Assembly: GCA_020249125.1 (NCBI GenBank)
Contig: JADCGG010000047.1
Location: 1 to 46,049 of the forward strand
Origin: Roseomonas sp.
Lineage (GTDB): Bacteria > Pseudomonadota > Alphaproteobacteria > Acetobacterales > Acetobacteraceae
DNA: 46,049 nucleotides
Reading direction: 5' to 3'
The notes under the pieces were generated by a model. It made no database searches and was not told the DNA's origin. It was given only the letters and a program-made list of their open reading frames with translations. This document shows positions 16,831-26,039 of the stretch, one piece after another; position 1 is the first letter of the stretch, and every line of letters starts with the position of its first letter. Both the position numbers and the translations under genes were made by a program.

Positions 16831-17360
16831 CGGGCGGTAGTTGGGCGGCCTGCATGCTTTGGCTGTCCGCCAATAGACCGCATAAACCCCCCAGTTTATG
16901 GGGCAGTCTGCTAGTTTTATCTTTCTTTTTGTTCATGCTCAATGTTGATCGCGCTTTGCGTGACGCCTGGATTTCCCTGCAATGGCCGCAGGCGGAAGCC
17001 GAAATACTTGAGGTGCCGCCACCCGGCACTTGGCAATCTGGTATCCGAGGGCTGAAGGGCTACCCGTTTATGGTCGCAATTCTAGTCCGAACAGTAGATG
17101 GACGAGAATTTCCAGGCCAATTAACGGAGCCTTTATTCAGTAGATACGCGAACATTCAGAGCATGCGCGGGGCTGCAAATGCTCCACCACCGCAGCCGGG
17201 GGATCGGATCATCGTGCATTTGCATCCGGCCGGCGATGGCCGCGTCATGCCACACGACAATCTTTATCGGCGAGGGGGAGTTGTCTTTATTTTTCTCTTT
17301 ATCAGCTTGATAGTTCTTCGCTATCTTTTCGAACGGCATCTTTATTTGCGGCGGTCATGA
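16827..17360 (+). CDS. Membrane protein of unknown function, DUF3592-like layout (first of a tandem pair)
   Basis: 177 residues from a GTG overlapping the pyrB stop (GTGA). One membrane helix lies near the start (about residues 25-41, [15 protein letters not shown]) and another near the end (about 148-167, [17 protein letters not shown]), with an outside beta-rich domain between. The segment after helix 1 reads [20 protein letters not shown], followed by [16 protein letters not shown] before helix 2. This layout resembles DUF3592 proteins. The following gene has the same layout and a matching segment, so the two are probably paralogues. GC is somewhat lower than in pyrB and pyrX. The function, and whether there is any link to pyrimidine synthesis, are unknown. 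Confidence 0.72.
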   Translation: MTGGSWAACMLWLSANRPHKPPSLWGSLLVLSFFLFMLNVDRALRDAWISLQWPQAEAEILEVPPPGTWQSGIRGLKGYPFMVAILVRTVDGREFPGQLTEPLFSRYANIQSMRGAANAPPPQPGDRIIVHLHPAGDGRVMPHDNLYRRGGVVFIFLFISLIVLRYLFERHLYLRRS

Positions 17361-17361
17361 T

Positions 17362-17934
17362 TTGAGTCACTCGTCTCCCCCCGCATGGAACCCGTTTTCT
17401 CGGCGGCCCATGGCGGCTTGGTTCTCCTTCATTTTGGCCACTCTGATTTCAGCAGTTTTCGTTGGATTCTTCTCGCAGGCAGCACACGATGCATGGATCA
17501 AGATTACATGGTCGCAGGCCACTGCAACCGTTATGGGGCCTTGGCATGAAGTCTCCAATGATCGGTCAGGCAGGCGCTTCGATGCGCCGCTGACGGTAAC
17601 ATTGCCGGACGGGAAAACCATGATCGGGCGACCAATCCGCCCTTTTCCCTCTGTCCTGCCGCCGACCCTTGGCTACGCATTGCCTGTCCGCCTGAAACCT
17701 TCTGACCCCAGCCGCATGATGGCGGAAGCTTCGATGGTACAAAACTTCCCATTGCAGGCTGCGATCAACCTTCTGATCTTCGCGATCCTGGCTTGGTTAC
17801 TGTTTCAGTTTTTTCGTGGCAATCGGCCTCAGCTTCCGGCCCCCGACGGCTGGATTGCAGAACGGGCGCGACTTCTCTTTGCGAAAGTCAGGAATCGCCG
17901 TCCGGGTGGCGCGCCGCCCCGTGAAGGCTTATGA
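17362..17934 (+). CDS. Membrane protein of unknown function, DUF3592-like layout (second of a tandem pair)
   Basis: 190 residues from a TTG one base after the previous stop; an in-frame ATG at 17410 (MAAWFSFILAT) is an alternative that would begin at the first helix. Two helices are visible: about residues 18-38 (AAWFSFILATLISAVFVGFF) and 130-150 (AAINLLIFAILAWLLFQFF). Between them is AHDAWIKITWSQATATVMG, which shares the A..DAWI...W.QA.A pattern with the preceding protein, then a beta-rich stretch (PLTVTLPDGKTMIGRPI). The C-terminus is basic. Its stop overlaps the pyrX start by ATGA, so it is firmly embedded in the pyr transcript. Function unknown. Confidence 0.72.
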   Translation: MSHSSPPAWNPFSRRPMAAWFSFILATLISAVFVGFFSQAAHDAWIKITWSQATATVMGPWHEVSNDRSGRRFDAPLTVTLPDGKTMIGRPIRPFPSVLPPTLGYALPVRLKPSDPSRMMAEASMVQNFPLQAAINLLIFAILAWLLFQFFRGNRPQLPAPDGWIAERARLLFAKVRNRRPGGAPPREGL

Positions 17935-19223
17935 GAGTGTCCATGATGCCAGATTGCCTCATCACCAATGCCCGCCTGCTTGATCCCGCTTCGGGCCTTG
18001 ATGCGCCGGGCGCTTTGCTGATCCGCGATGGGCTGATTGCCGATTGCGGCGCTGGCCTGACCGCGCCGGAAGGCGCTGTGGTGGTGGATGCCGCTGGCGC
18101 TTGCCTCGCGCCTGGCTTGATTGATCTGCGTGCCAATCTTGGTGAACCAGGGGCCGAGCATCGGGAAACCATTGCCTCTGCCGCGCAAGCCGCCGCGGCG
18201 GGGGGCATCACGACCATTTGTGTGCTGCCCGATACCGACCCGGCCCTGGATGACCCGGCGCTGATTTCCTTCATCGCCCGGCGTGGAGAAGTGACGGGTT
18301 CGGTCACGCTGCTGCCTTATGGCGCGGCGACGGCCAGTTGTGCGGGCAAGGAATTGGCCGAATATGGCCTGCTGCGCGAAGCCGGCGCCATTGCTTTTAC
18401 CGATGGGGCGCGGGCCATTGCTTCGGCGCGGACCATGCGGCTGGCGCTGTCATACGCGCGGGCCTTTGGCAGCTTCATCATCCAGCACCCGGAAGAACCC
18501 AGCCTTGCCGCTGGCGGCGCCGCGACGGAAGGCGAATTGGCCACACGGCTTGGCCTGCCCGGCATTACCCCGGCCGCCGAGGCGATGATGGTGGCGCGCG
18601 ATATTGCGTTGGCGCGCATTACCAGCGGGCATGTGCATTTCGCGCATGTCTCAACGGCGGCGGCGCTTGATCTGATCCGCGCCGCCAAGGCGGAAGGGCT
18701 TGCGGTTACTTGTGATACCGCGCCGCCCTATTTTGATTTGAACGAAACGGCGATTGGCGATTACCGGACCTATGCCAAGCTTTCCCCGCCTTTGCGCACG
18801 GAGGCGGATCGGCAGGCGGTGGTGGCCGCACTCGCGGATGGCACGATTGACGCCATTGCGTCAGACCACCAACCGCGCGATGCGGATGACAAGCGCCTGC
18901 CCTTCGCGCAAGCGGAAGCTGGCGGCGCAGGCTTGGCAACCTTGCTCGGCGTGACCCTGGCGCGCGTCCATGCGGGGGATGTGCCGATGCTCACCGCGCT
19001 TGGCCTGCTGACCGCGCGGCCTGCGTCCTTGCTTGATCTGCCGCAGGGCAGGCTGGCCAAGGGCGCGCCGGCGGATTTGCTGCTGTTCCACCCTGATCGG
19101 GGTTGGAAGGTGGAAGCCGGCAAGCTGCCCGGCAAGGCGCAGAACTCGCCCTTTGATGGTCGTGCCCTGGAAGGCCGAGTGCTTGGCACCTGGAAGTCCG
19201 GGCGACGCGTTTTCGGCGGCTGA
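17931..19223 (+). CDS. Dihydroorotase homologue lacking metal ligands (PyrX/PyrC'-like)
   Basis: 430-residue protein of the dihydroorotase fold (composite hydrolase domain plus TIM barrel). The HxH zinc motif of active enzymes, normally in GxxDxHxHxREPG, reads GLIDLRANLGEPG, and the TPHH-like region reads TAPPYFDLN. Some later positions are kept (HPEEPSL, FAHVSTAAAL, IASDHQPRDADDK). Loss of the first two ligands argues against catalysis. In Pseudomonas and relatives such a pseudo-dihydroorotase is required to build the active ATCase dodecamer with PyrB, and the same operon placement here supports that role. A catalytic pyrC would then be elsewhere in the genome. It starts at ATG 17931 overlapping the preceding stop; ATG 17943 or 17946 is possible. 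Automatic annotation would probably call it pyrC. Confidence 0.88.
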   Translation: MRVSMMPDCLITNARLLDPASGLDAPGALLIRDGLIADCGAGLTAPEGAVVVDAAGACLAPGLIDLRANLGEPGAEHRETIASAAQAAAAGGITTICVLPDTDPALDDPALISFIARRGEVTGSVTLLPYGAATASCAGKELAEYGLLREAGAIAFTDGARAIASARTMRLALSYARAFGSFIIQHPEEPSLAAGGAATEGELATRLGLPGITPAAEAMMVARDIALARITSGHVHFAHVSTAAALDLIRAAKAEGLAVTCDTAPPYFDLNETAIGDYRTYAKLSPPLRTEADRQAVVAALADGTIDAIASDHQPRDADDKRLPFAQAEAGGAGLATLLGVTLARVHAGDVPMLTALGLLTARPASLLDLPQGRLAKGAPADLLLFHPDRGWKVEAGKLPGKAQNSPFDGRALEGRVLGTWKSGRRVFGG

Positions 19224-19226
19224 ATC

Positions 19227-19832
19227 ATGGCGGAACATGCGGATAGCATTGCGTTTCTGATCGCGCTGGTCGGCGGCTATTTGATTGGCTCCGTGCCCTT
19301 TGGGTTGTTGCTGACCAAATTCGCGGGGCTTGGCGATATTCGCCAGGTCGGTTCCGGCAATATCGGCGCGACCAATGTGTTGCGCACCGGGCGCAAGGGG
19401 TTGGCGGCGGCCACCCTGATCCTGGATGGGCTGAAGGGCGCAGTGGCGGTGCTGCTCGCGCGGCATTTCCTGGGTGATCAGGATTTGGTGGTGGGCACCG
19501 CGGCTGTGCTAGGCCATCTTTTCCCGGTCTGGCTTGGCTTTCGCGGCGGCAAGGGGGTGGCAACAGGGCTTGGCGTGTTGCTGGCCGCCGCCTGGCCGGT
19601 TGGGCTCGCCTGCTGCGCGCTTTGGCTGGTGGCGGCGAAGCTCCTGAAAATGTCATCGGCTGCGGCGCTGACCGCCTTTGCCGCAGCGCCGCTTTTTGCC
19701 CTGGTGCTGTCCAGCACAGACCACGCGCTGATGGCCTTGCTGATCGCCGTGCTGGTGTTCTGGCGGCATGAGGCGAATATCCGCCGCCTTTTGGCCGGCA
19801 CCGAACCGCGCATCGGCAAGACTACCAAATAG
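19227..19832 (+). CDS. plsY: Glycerol-3-phosphate acyltransferase PlsY
   Basis: 201-residue inner-membrane enzyme that moves an acyl group from acyl-phosphate to glycerol 3-phosphate, the first step of phospholipid synthesis. All family motifs are present: [45 protein letters not shown] and [16 protein letters not shown]. About five membrane helices are visible. It starts 3 bases after the pyrX-like stop, so it shares the transcript, and dprA follows 54 bases later. The plsY-dprA-topA order recurs in alphaproteobacteria. Confidence 0.95.
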   Translation: MAEHADSIAFLIALVGGYLIGSVPFGLLLTKFAGLGDIRQVGSGNIGATNVLRTGRKGLAAATLILDGLKGAVAVLLARHFLGDQDLVVGTAAVLGHLFPVWLGFRGGKGVATGLGVLLAAAWPVGLACCALWLVAAKLLKMSSAAALTAFAAAPLFALVLSSTDHALMALLIAVLVFWRHEANIRRLLAGTEPRIGKTTK

Positions 19833-19886
19833 AAACACAATTTAGTATTTCCCGCATAGGTTGAATTATGGCATAGAATTTCGCCT

Positions 19887-21011
19887 ATGCCTGATGGAAG
19901 CCCCAGCCCCAACGAAAGCCTTGCCCTGTGGCGCCTTGCCGAGACCGAGGGCATTGGCCCCATGGGCTTTCGCCGCCTGCTCACCCGCCATGGCAGCGGG
20001 GCGGCGGCGCTGGATGCCCTGCCGCGCTATTTGGCCAGGCGCGAAACCCCGGCGCGCATCCCAAGCCTGGATGACGCGCGGCGGGAAGCCGATGCCATGG
20101 GGAAGCTCGGCGCGCGCTTCATCTTTTGGGGCGATCCTGCCTACCCGCCCTTGCTCGCGCTTTTGTCTGATGCGCCGGCCATGCTGGCGGTGCAGGGCGA
20201 TGCCGCGCTGCTGGCCCAGACGCCAAGCTTTGCCATTGTGGGGGCGCGCAATGCCTCCGCCGCCGGGCGGCGCATTGCGGAGGATATCGCGGAAGCGCTG
20301 ACCAAGGCGGGCGTAGTGGTGATCTCGGGCCTCGCGCGCGGGGTGGATACGGCGGCGCATCAGGGGGCGTTGCGCGCTGGGCGGACACTCGCCGTGCTAC
20401 CGGGCGGCCTGGATGTCGCCTATCCGCCGGAAAACGCTGCCTTGCAAAACCGGATTGGCCGGGAAGGCGCTTTGGTGGCCGAACACGCACTCGGCACCGC
20501 GCCACTGGCGCGCCATTTCCCCAAGCGCAACCGCATCGTCGCCGGGCTTTCGCTTGGCGTCTTGGTCGTGGAAGCTGCGGAGCGTTCCGGCACACTGATT
20601 ACCGCGCGGTTGGCGCTGGAAGCGGGGAGAGAGGTCTTCGCCATTCCAGGCAGCCCGCTCGACCCACGCAGCCGCGGCGCCAATGATCTGATCCGCCAGG
20701 GGGCGCATTTGGTGGAAAGCGCCGCCGATGTGCTGATGCACCTGCCCGAAGCGCCCCGTGATGGGCCGCTTTTCGCCCTGCCCACTACCCCGGAAATCCC
20801 GATACCGGAGGATATGCCTTCTGAGGCCACGCCCGGTGAATATGGTGAACTCATTGATTTGATTGGAATGTCACCAATATCTGTTGACGATCTTCTCCGG
20901 CGCTGTCACCTCTCACCCCCCGCGCTCCAGGCGGCGCTTGCTGATCTGGAACTGGAAGGCCGGGTGGATATGCTGCCCGGGCATCGAGTGGCGCTATCCG
21001 GCAGAGGGTGA
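19887..21011 (+). CDS. dprA: DNA-processing protein DprA (Smf)
   Basis: 374-residue cytosolic protein that binds incoming single-stranded DNA and loads RecA during natural transformation. A helix-hairpin-like N-terminal part (LAETEGIGPMGFRRLL) is followed by the Rossmann-like core with FAIVGARNASAAGRR, VISGLARGVDTAAHQGAL, LPGGLDVAYPPEN, FPKRNRIVAGLS and LVVEAAERSGTLITA. The C-terminal winged helix (about residues 315-374, ISVDDLLRRCHLSPPALQAA) is typical of longer members. Its stop overlaps an in-frame upstream GTG of topA. DprA is widespread in bacteria and does not by itself prove competence. Confidence 0.94.
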   Translation: MPDGSPSPNESLALWRLAETEGIGPMGFRRLLTRHGSGAAALDALPRYLARRETPARIPSLDDARREADAMGKLGARFIFWGDPAYPPLLALLSDAPAMLAVQGDAALLAQTPSFAIVGARNASAAGRRIAEDIAEALTKAGVVVISGLARGVDTAAHQGALRAGRTLAVLPGGLDVAYPPENAALQNRIGREGALVAEHALGTAPLARHFPKRNRIVAGLSLGVLVVEAAERSGTLITARLALEAGREVFAIPGSPLDPRSRGANDLIRQGAHLVESAADVLMHLPEAPRDGPLFALPTTPEIPIPEDMPSEATPGEYGELIDLIGMSPISVDDLLRRCHLSPPALQAALADLELEGRVDMLPGHRVALSGRG

Positions 21012-21022
21012 ATCGGGAAGGC

Positions 21023-23773
21023 ATGAGCGACGTAGTCGTGGTGGAATCGCCGGCCAAGGCGAAGACAATCGAAAAATATCTCGGCCGGGATTTCACGGTT
21101 TTGGCCTCCTATGGCCATGTCCGCGATCTGGAAGAAAAGGATGGCGCGGTCCTGCCGGATCAGGATTTCGCCATGCTCTGGGGCAAGGATCCGCGCGGCG
21201 AACAGCAGGTGGGCAAGATTGCCTCTGCGCTTAAAGGTGCCAAGCGCCTGTTCCTCGCCACTGACCCGGACCGTGAAGGGGAAGCGATTTCCTGGCATGT
21301 GAAGGATATGCTGGCCGAGCGCGGGGCGCTGAAGGGCAAGCATGTCCAGCGCATCACCTTCAATGAAATCACCAAGCGCGCCGTTCAATATGCGGTGGCG
21401 CATCCGCGTGATTTGGATCAGCCGCTGATCGAAGCCTATCTGGCGCGGCGCGCGCTTGATTATCTGGTTGGTTATACTTTGTCTCCGGTGTTGTGGCGGA
21501 AGCTGCCGGGTTCTCGTTCCGCAGGGCGTGTGCAATCGGTGGCGCTGCGGCTGATTTGCGAACGCGAAGCGGAAATCGAAGCTTTCCGCGCGCGTGAATA
21601 CTGGACGATTGAAGGCCGCTTTACCACGGCGGCGGGCGCGCCCTTCTCCGCGCGGCTCACGCATCTTGAAGGCCGCAAGCTGGAACAATTCGACCTGCCG
21701 GATGAAGCGGCGGCGATGCGCGCGAAGAAGCTGGCGGAAGGCGGCAGCTACAGCGTGGCGTCGGTCGAAAAGCGCCGGGTGCGGCGCAACCCGCCGCCGC
21801 CCTTCATGACTTCGACCTTGCAGATGGAAGCATCGCGCAAGCTTGGCATGGGCGCGCAGCAAACCATGCGCACGGCGCAGGCATTATATGAAGCCGGCCA
21901 CATTACTTATATGCGGACGGATGGTGTCACCATGGCGCGCGAAGCCATCGCCGCCATTCGTGATCATGTGAAAAGCGCCTTCGGGCCAAACTACATACCT
22001 GCCGCGCCGCGCGAATATGCCTCCAAGGCTAAGAACGCGCAGGAAGCGCATGAGGCGATCCGCCCCACCGATGTCACCCGCAGCCCCGATACCATGGGCG
22101 GCGAATTGGAAGGCGCGCAGGCCCGGCTTTACGACCTTATTTGGAAGCGCGCTTTGGCTTCGCAGATGGCCTCGGCCGAGATGGACCAGACCACGGTTGA
22201 TATCGCCGCCAAGGATGCCCGCGCGCAATTCCGCGCCACGGGTTCCGTGATTGCCTTTGACGGTTTCCTGAAGCTGTATCGCGAAGATGAGGATGACCGC
22301 GCCGCTGATGCGCGCGCCGGCATTCTGCCCGGTGCAGCGGCTGCCGAAGATGATGAAAGCCGCATCCTGCCGCCGATGCGGGAGAAAGAAGCGCTGAAGC
22401 GCGGAGACATCGCGGCCAGCCAGCATTTCACCCAGCCGCCACCGCGCTATTCCGAAGCGTCGCTGGTCAAGAAGCTCGAAGAATTGGGCATTGGGCGGCC
22501 TTCCACCTATGCGTCCATCCTGCAACGCTTGCAGGATTTGAAATATGTCTCGCTCGAAAAACGGCGTTTTGTGGCGCAGGATTTGGGGCGGATGGTCACC
22601 ACCTTCCTGGTGCGGTTTTTCGAAAAATACGTGGATACCGGCTTCACCTCCGCCATGGAGGAAAGGCTTGATGAAATCTCCGGCGGGCGGGCGGAATGGC
22701 GTGCGGTGATGCATGCCTTCTGGGATGAATTCTCCCGCGCCGTGGAAGCGACCAAGGATCTGAAAGTGCGCGACGTGATTGACGCGCTGGATGAGGATTT
22801 GGGGCCGCATATCTTCCCCGCGCGCGGCGATGGCACGGACCCGCGTGTCTGCCCGACCTGCGCTGCAGGAAGGCTTGGCCTGCGGCTTGGGCGCGGCGGC
22901 GCCTTTATCGGTTGCTCCAACTACCCGGAATGTCGCTACACGCGGCCCTTCGGTGTTGGGTCTGCCGATGGCGATGGCGCGGGCGCGGATCGTGAATTGG
23001 GCAAGGACCCCGCGACTGGCCAGGCGGTCACCATGCGGCGCGGGCCTTACGGGGTTTATGTCCAGCTTGGCGAACCCGGCACCGATGCCAAGGGCAAGCC
23101 GACCAAGCCACGCCGCGCGAGCCTGGCTGCCGGGCAGAACCCGGATGGCATGACACTGGAAGCGGCGCTTGGCTTGCTGTCCCTGCCGCGCGTGATTGGC
23201 ATTGATCCTGAAAGTCAGGAAGAAATCACGGCGGGGCTTGGGCGTTTCGGGCCTTATGTGCGGGCGGGCAGCATCTTCAAATCCTTGGACAAGGATGATG
23301 ATGTCCTGACCATTGGGCTCAATCGCGCCATTGTGCTTTTGGCCGATGCGCGTTCGCGCATCCGCGAATTGGGGCCGCATCCCAAGGACGGGGAAATGGT
23401 GGTGGTGCGCAAGGGCCGCTTTGGGCCTTACGCGCAGCATGGGCGCACCGTTGCCAATCTGCCGCGCGATTTGGCGATGGAAGATGCGGCGCTTGCCGAT
23501 ATGGTCACGCTGCTGGCCGAAAAGGGCAAGGAGATGAAGGCGCGCGGCGCTGCGGCGCGGAAGGGTGCCAAGGGCGGTGCGCGCAAGGCAGCGCCCAGCG
23601 CGGCGCCGGCCAAGCCTGCCGCGAAAGCGAAACCCGCAGCCAAGGCCAAGGCTGCGCCAGCGAAAGCCAAGCCCGCCGCCAAGGCGAAAACCACCGCGAA
23701 GCCGAAAGCCGCTGCCGCCAAGGCGAAACCGACAGCGAAGGCAAAGCCCGCCGCGCGCAAGAGTAGTCGCTGA
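21023..23773 (+). CDS. topA: DNA topoisomerase I (type IA)
   Basis: 916-residue enzyme that relaxes negative supercoils. The TOPRIM domain opens the protein (MSDVVVVESPAKAKTIEKYL; DPDREGEAISWH), the catalytic tyrosine is Tyr296 in HITYMRTDGV, and one C-terminal zinc finger is visible as CPTC...GCSNYPEC near residue 609 (C-x2-C-x17-C-x5-C). Three basic topoisomerase repeats of the GRFGPYV type follow. The last 75 or so residues are a low-complexity Lys/Ala/Pro tail, as in many high-GC bacteria, probably aiding DNA binding. ATG 21023 matches the family N-terminus; GTG 21008, overlapping the dprA stop, would add 5 residues. rnr starts 1 base after its stop. Confidence 0.96.
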   Translation: MSDVVVVESPAKAKTIEKYLGRDFTVLASYGHVRDLEEKDGAVLPDQDFAMLWGKDPRGEQQVGKIASALKGAKRLFLATDPDREGEAISWHVKDMLAERGALKGKHVQRITFNEITKRAVQYAVAHPRDLDQPLIEAYLARRALDYLVGYTLSPVLWRKLPGSRSAGRVQSVALRLICEREAEIEAFRAREYWTIEGRFTTAAGAPFSARLTHLEGRKLEQFDLPDEAAAMRAKKLAEGGSYSVASVEKRRVRRNPPPPFMTSTLQMEASRKLGMGAQQTMRTAQALYEAGHITYMRTDGVTMAREAIAAIRDHVKSAFGPNYIPAAPREYASKAKNAQEAHEAIRPTDVTRSPDTMGGELEGAQARLYDLIWKRALASQMASAEMDQTTVDIAAKDARAQFRATGSVIAFDGFLKLYREDEDDRAADARAGILPGAAAAEDDESRILPPMREKEALKRGDIAASQHFTQPPPRYSEASLVKKLEELGIGRPSTYASILQRLQDLKYVSLEKRRFVAQDLGRMVTTFLVRFFEKYVDTGFTSAMEERLDEISGGRAEWRAVMHAFWDEFSRAVEATKDLKVRDVIDALDEDLGPHIFPARGDGTDPRVCPTCAAGRLGLRLGRGGAFIGCSNYPECRYTRPFGVGSADGDGAGADRELGKDPATGQAVTMRRGPYGVYVQLGEPGTDAKGKPTKPRRASLAAGQNPDGMTLEAALGLLSLPRVIGIDPESQEEITAGLGRFGPYVRAGSIFKSLDKDDDVLTIGLNRAIVLLADARSRIRELGPHPKDGEMVVVRKGRFGPYAQHGRTVANLPRDLAMEDAALADMVTLLAEKGKEMKARGAAARKGAKGGARKAAPSAAPAKPAAKAKPAAKAKAAPAKAKPAAKAKTTAKPKAAAAKAKPTAKAKPAARKSSR

Positions 23774-23774
23774 A

Positions 23775-26039
23775 ATGCCGCGTCGCGGGCCGCCGGTGAA
23801 AGGCCATAAGGCCCGATCCCGCGCCGCTTCCGGCCCTGCTGCCAGTGCCAAACGTCGCGGCGCGGCGCGCCAGGCCGCTGAAAGCTCGAGCGAGCTTCCT
23901 TCCAAGGCGGCGCTGCGTGGCTTCATCGCGGAAGCCAAGGGGCGCGTGACGAAATCCGAAATCGCCCGCGCCTTTGGCCTCAGCACCGATCAGCGCCCGG
24001 CCTTGCGCCAGATGATGCGCGAATTGGCCGAAGAAGGTGGGTCAAGCCCCGCTGGCAAGCGCGCCATCATCGCGCCGGGGCGGCTGCCGGATATGGCGCC
24101 GGTGGAAGTGACGGGCACTGACCCGGATGGCGATCCCATCGCGCGCCCTCTGCAATGGCAGGGCGAAGGCCGCCCGCCGATCATCTATATGCGCCCGGAA
24201 GGCAAGGGCCGCCCGGCCTTGGCCGTTGGGGAAAGGGTGCTCGCACGCCTCAAGCCCATAGGCGCTGGCAAGTATGAAGGCCGCACTTTCAAGCGCATCG
24301 CGGGCAGCGCGCCGGCGCGCATCCTGGGCGTTTTTGAAGAAGGGCGCATCATCCCGACGGATCGGCGCCAGAAGGGCGAATGGATCGTCCCGCCCGGCGA
24401 AGCCGGCGACGCCAAGCCTGGCGATATCGTACTGGCCGAACCCTTGCCCGCCACGCGCCATTTCGGCCCCAAGCCCGCGCGGATTGTGGAAAGCCTGGGT
24501 GTGATGGGCGAACCGCGTTCGGTTTCGCTGATTTGCATCCATGCCCATGGCATTCCCGATGTCTTCCCCGCTGAAGCCTTGCGCGAAGCCGAAGCGGCCA
24601 AGGGCGTTACCGCGCGCGGGCGGGTTGATTTGCGCGACCTGCCGCTGGTGACGATTGATGGCGATGACGCGCGGGATTTTGACGATGCTGTTCATGCCGA
24701 AGCCGATGGCAATGGCTGGAAGGTGACCGTCGCCATCGCCGATGTCGCGCATTATGTCGGCCCGAATAGCCATCTGGACCGCGAAGCCTGGGCGCGGGGC
24801 AATTCGGTCTATTTCCCCGACCGCGTGGTGCCGATGCTGCCGGAAGCCCTTTCCAATGGCTGGTGCAGCCTGCGTCCGAATGAGGATCGCGGCTGCCTTT
24901 TCGTTGAAATGCGCTTTGATGGCGCGGGGCGGAAGTCCGGGCATCGCTTCGGGCGCGGCATCATGCGTTCCGCCGCACGCCTGACCTATGAACAGGCGCA
25001 GGCGAGTTTTGAGGCAGGAAGTGAACCGGAAGGGCTCGCGCCCGGCCATATGGCAAGCCTTTACGGTGCCTTCCGCGCCTCGCTGGCAGCGCGTGAGGCG
25101 CGCGGCACGCTGGATTTGGACCTGCCGGAACGCCGCGTGCTGCTGGATGAAAAAGGCCGCGTAAGCGCGGTGGTGCCGCGCGCCAGGCTCGATTCCCATC
25201 GGCTGATCGAAGAATTCATGGTCGCCGCCAATGTCTGCGCGGCGGAGGAATTGGAAAAGCTGATCCAGCCTTGCATGTATCGTGTGCATGACCGGCCTTC
25301 GGAGTTGAAGCTGGAAGGGCTCAGGCAATTCCTGCGCAGCATGGAATTGTCGCTGCCGCCTGGGGATCGGCTGCACCCGCGCGATTTTGCGGCGTTATTG
25401 GCACAGGTGAAGGAAACCCCGCAGGAACGGCTGGTGCATGAAACCGTACTCCGCAGCCAATCCCAGGCGGCTTATGCGCCGGATAATCTCGGGCATTTCG
25501 GCCTCGCTTTGGCGCGCTATGCGCATTTTACCTCGCCCATTCGGCGCTATGCGGATTTGCTCGTGCATCGCGCGCTGATCCGTGGCTTGAAGCTTGGCAG
25601 CGATGGTCTGGCGGAAGTGGAAGCGGCGCGGTTTCTGGAAACCGGCGAACACATCACCGCGACGGAACGCCGCGCTGCGGCGGCGGAACGTGATGCGATT
25701 GACCGCTACCTTGCGGCATATATGTCAGAGCGCGTGGGAAATTTATTCGCCGCGCGCATTTCCGGGGTGACACGCTTCGGCCTGTTTGTCACTTTAGATG
25801 AGAATGGCGCGAGCGGAATCGTACCGCTTGGCTCATTGCCGGATGATAGATGGGATCAGGACGAAGCCACGCAGCGCCTGGCTGGTCGCAGGACAGGTCT
25901 GACCTTTACGCTGGGTCAGTCCGTGGAAGTGCGCCTGAAGGAAGCGACCGCGCGCACGGGTGGGATGGTGTTTCACATCATGCAGGGTGTGCCAAAGCGC
26001 GCGGGCAAATCCGCGCCGCCGCGCCGTGGGCGGCGCTGA
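23775..26039 (+). CDS. rnr: Ribonuclease R
   Basis: 754-residue processive 3'-5' exoribonuclease able to degrade structured RNA. A basic N-terminal tail (GPPVKGHKARSRA) and winged-helix domain (VTKSEIARAFGLSTDQR) are followed by cold-shock domains. The catalytic RNB domain starts near residue 290, with the metal-binding aspartates in IDGDDARDFDDAVHAE and the conserved VAHYVGPNSHLDREA, MLPEALSNGWCSLRP and HFTSPIRRYADLLVHR. A C-terminal S1 domain (about residues 650-735, VGNLFAARISGVTRFGLFV) and a basic tail finish the protein. It begins 1 base after topA. The downstream peptidase gene appears to start within its stop codon. Confidence 0.95.
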   Translation: MPRRGPPVKGHKARSRAASGPAASAKRRGAARQAAESSSELPSKAALRGFIAEAKGRVTKSEIARAFGLSTDQRPALRQMMRELAEEGGSSPAGKRAIIAPGRLPDMAPVEVTGTDPDGDPIARPLQWQGEGRPPIIYMRPEGKGRPALAVGERVLARLKPIGAGKYEGRTFKRIAGSAPARILGVFEEGRIIPTDRRQKGEWIVPPGEAGDAKPGDIVLAEPLPATRHFGPKPARIVESLGVMGEPRSVSLICIHAHGIPDVFPAEALREAEAAKGVTARGRVDLRDLPLVTIDGDDARDFDDAVHAEADGNGWKVTVAIADVAHYVGPNSHLDREAWARGNSVYFPDRVVPMLPEALSNGWCSLRPNEDRGCLFVEMRFDGAGRKSGHRFGRGIMRSAARLTYEQAQASFEAGSEPEGLAPGHMASLYGAFRASLAAREARGTLDLDLPERRVLLDEKGRVSAVVPRARLDSHRLIEEFMVAANVCAAEELEKLIQPCMYRVHDRPSELKLEGLRQFLRSMELSLPPGDRLHPRDFAALLAQVKETPQERLVHETVLRSQSQAAYAPDNLGHFGLALARYAHFTSPIRRYADLLVHRALIRGLKLGSDGLAEVEAARFLETGEHITATERRAAAAERDAIDRYLAAYMSERVGNLFAARISGVTRFGLFVTLDENGASGIVPLGSLPDDRWDQDEATQRLAGRRTGLTFTLGQSVEVRLKEATARTGGMVFHIMQGVPKRAGKSAPPRRGRR

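Noticed and set aside
19887-21011. DprA as a sign of a DNA-uptake island
   Set aside because: dprA sits in its usual core neighbourhood with plsY and topA and is nearly universal.
21884-23986. A 700-codon open frame on the minus strand opposite topA
   Set aside because: It mirrors the codon structure of topA, has no recognisable domain and ignores operon structure; long antisense frames are expected at this GC3.
24042-25376. A 444-codon minus-strand open frame opposite rnr
   Set aside because: Antisense shadow of the RNB domain, Gln/Arg/His-rich composition, no family likeness.
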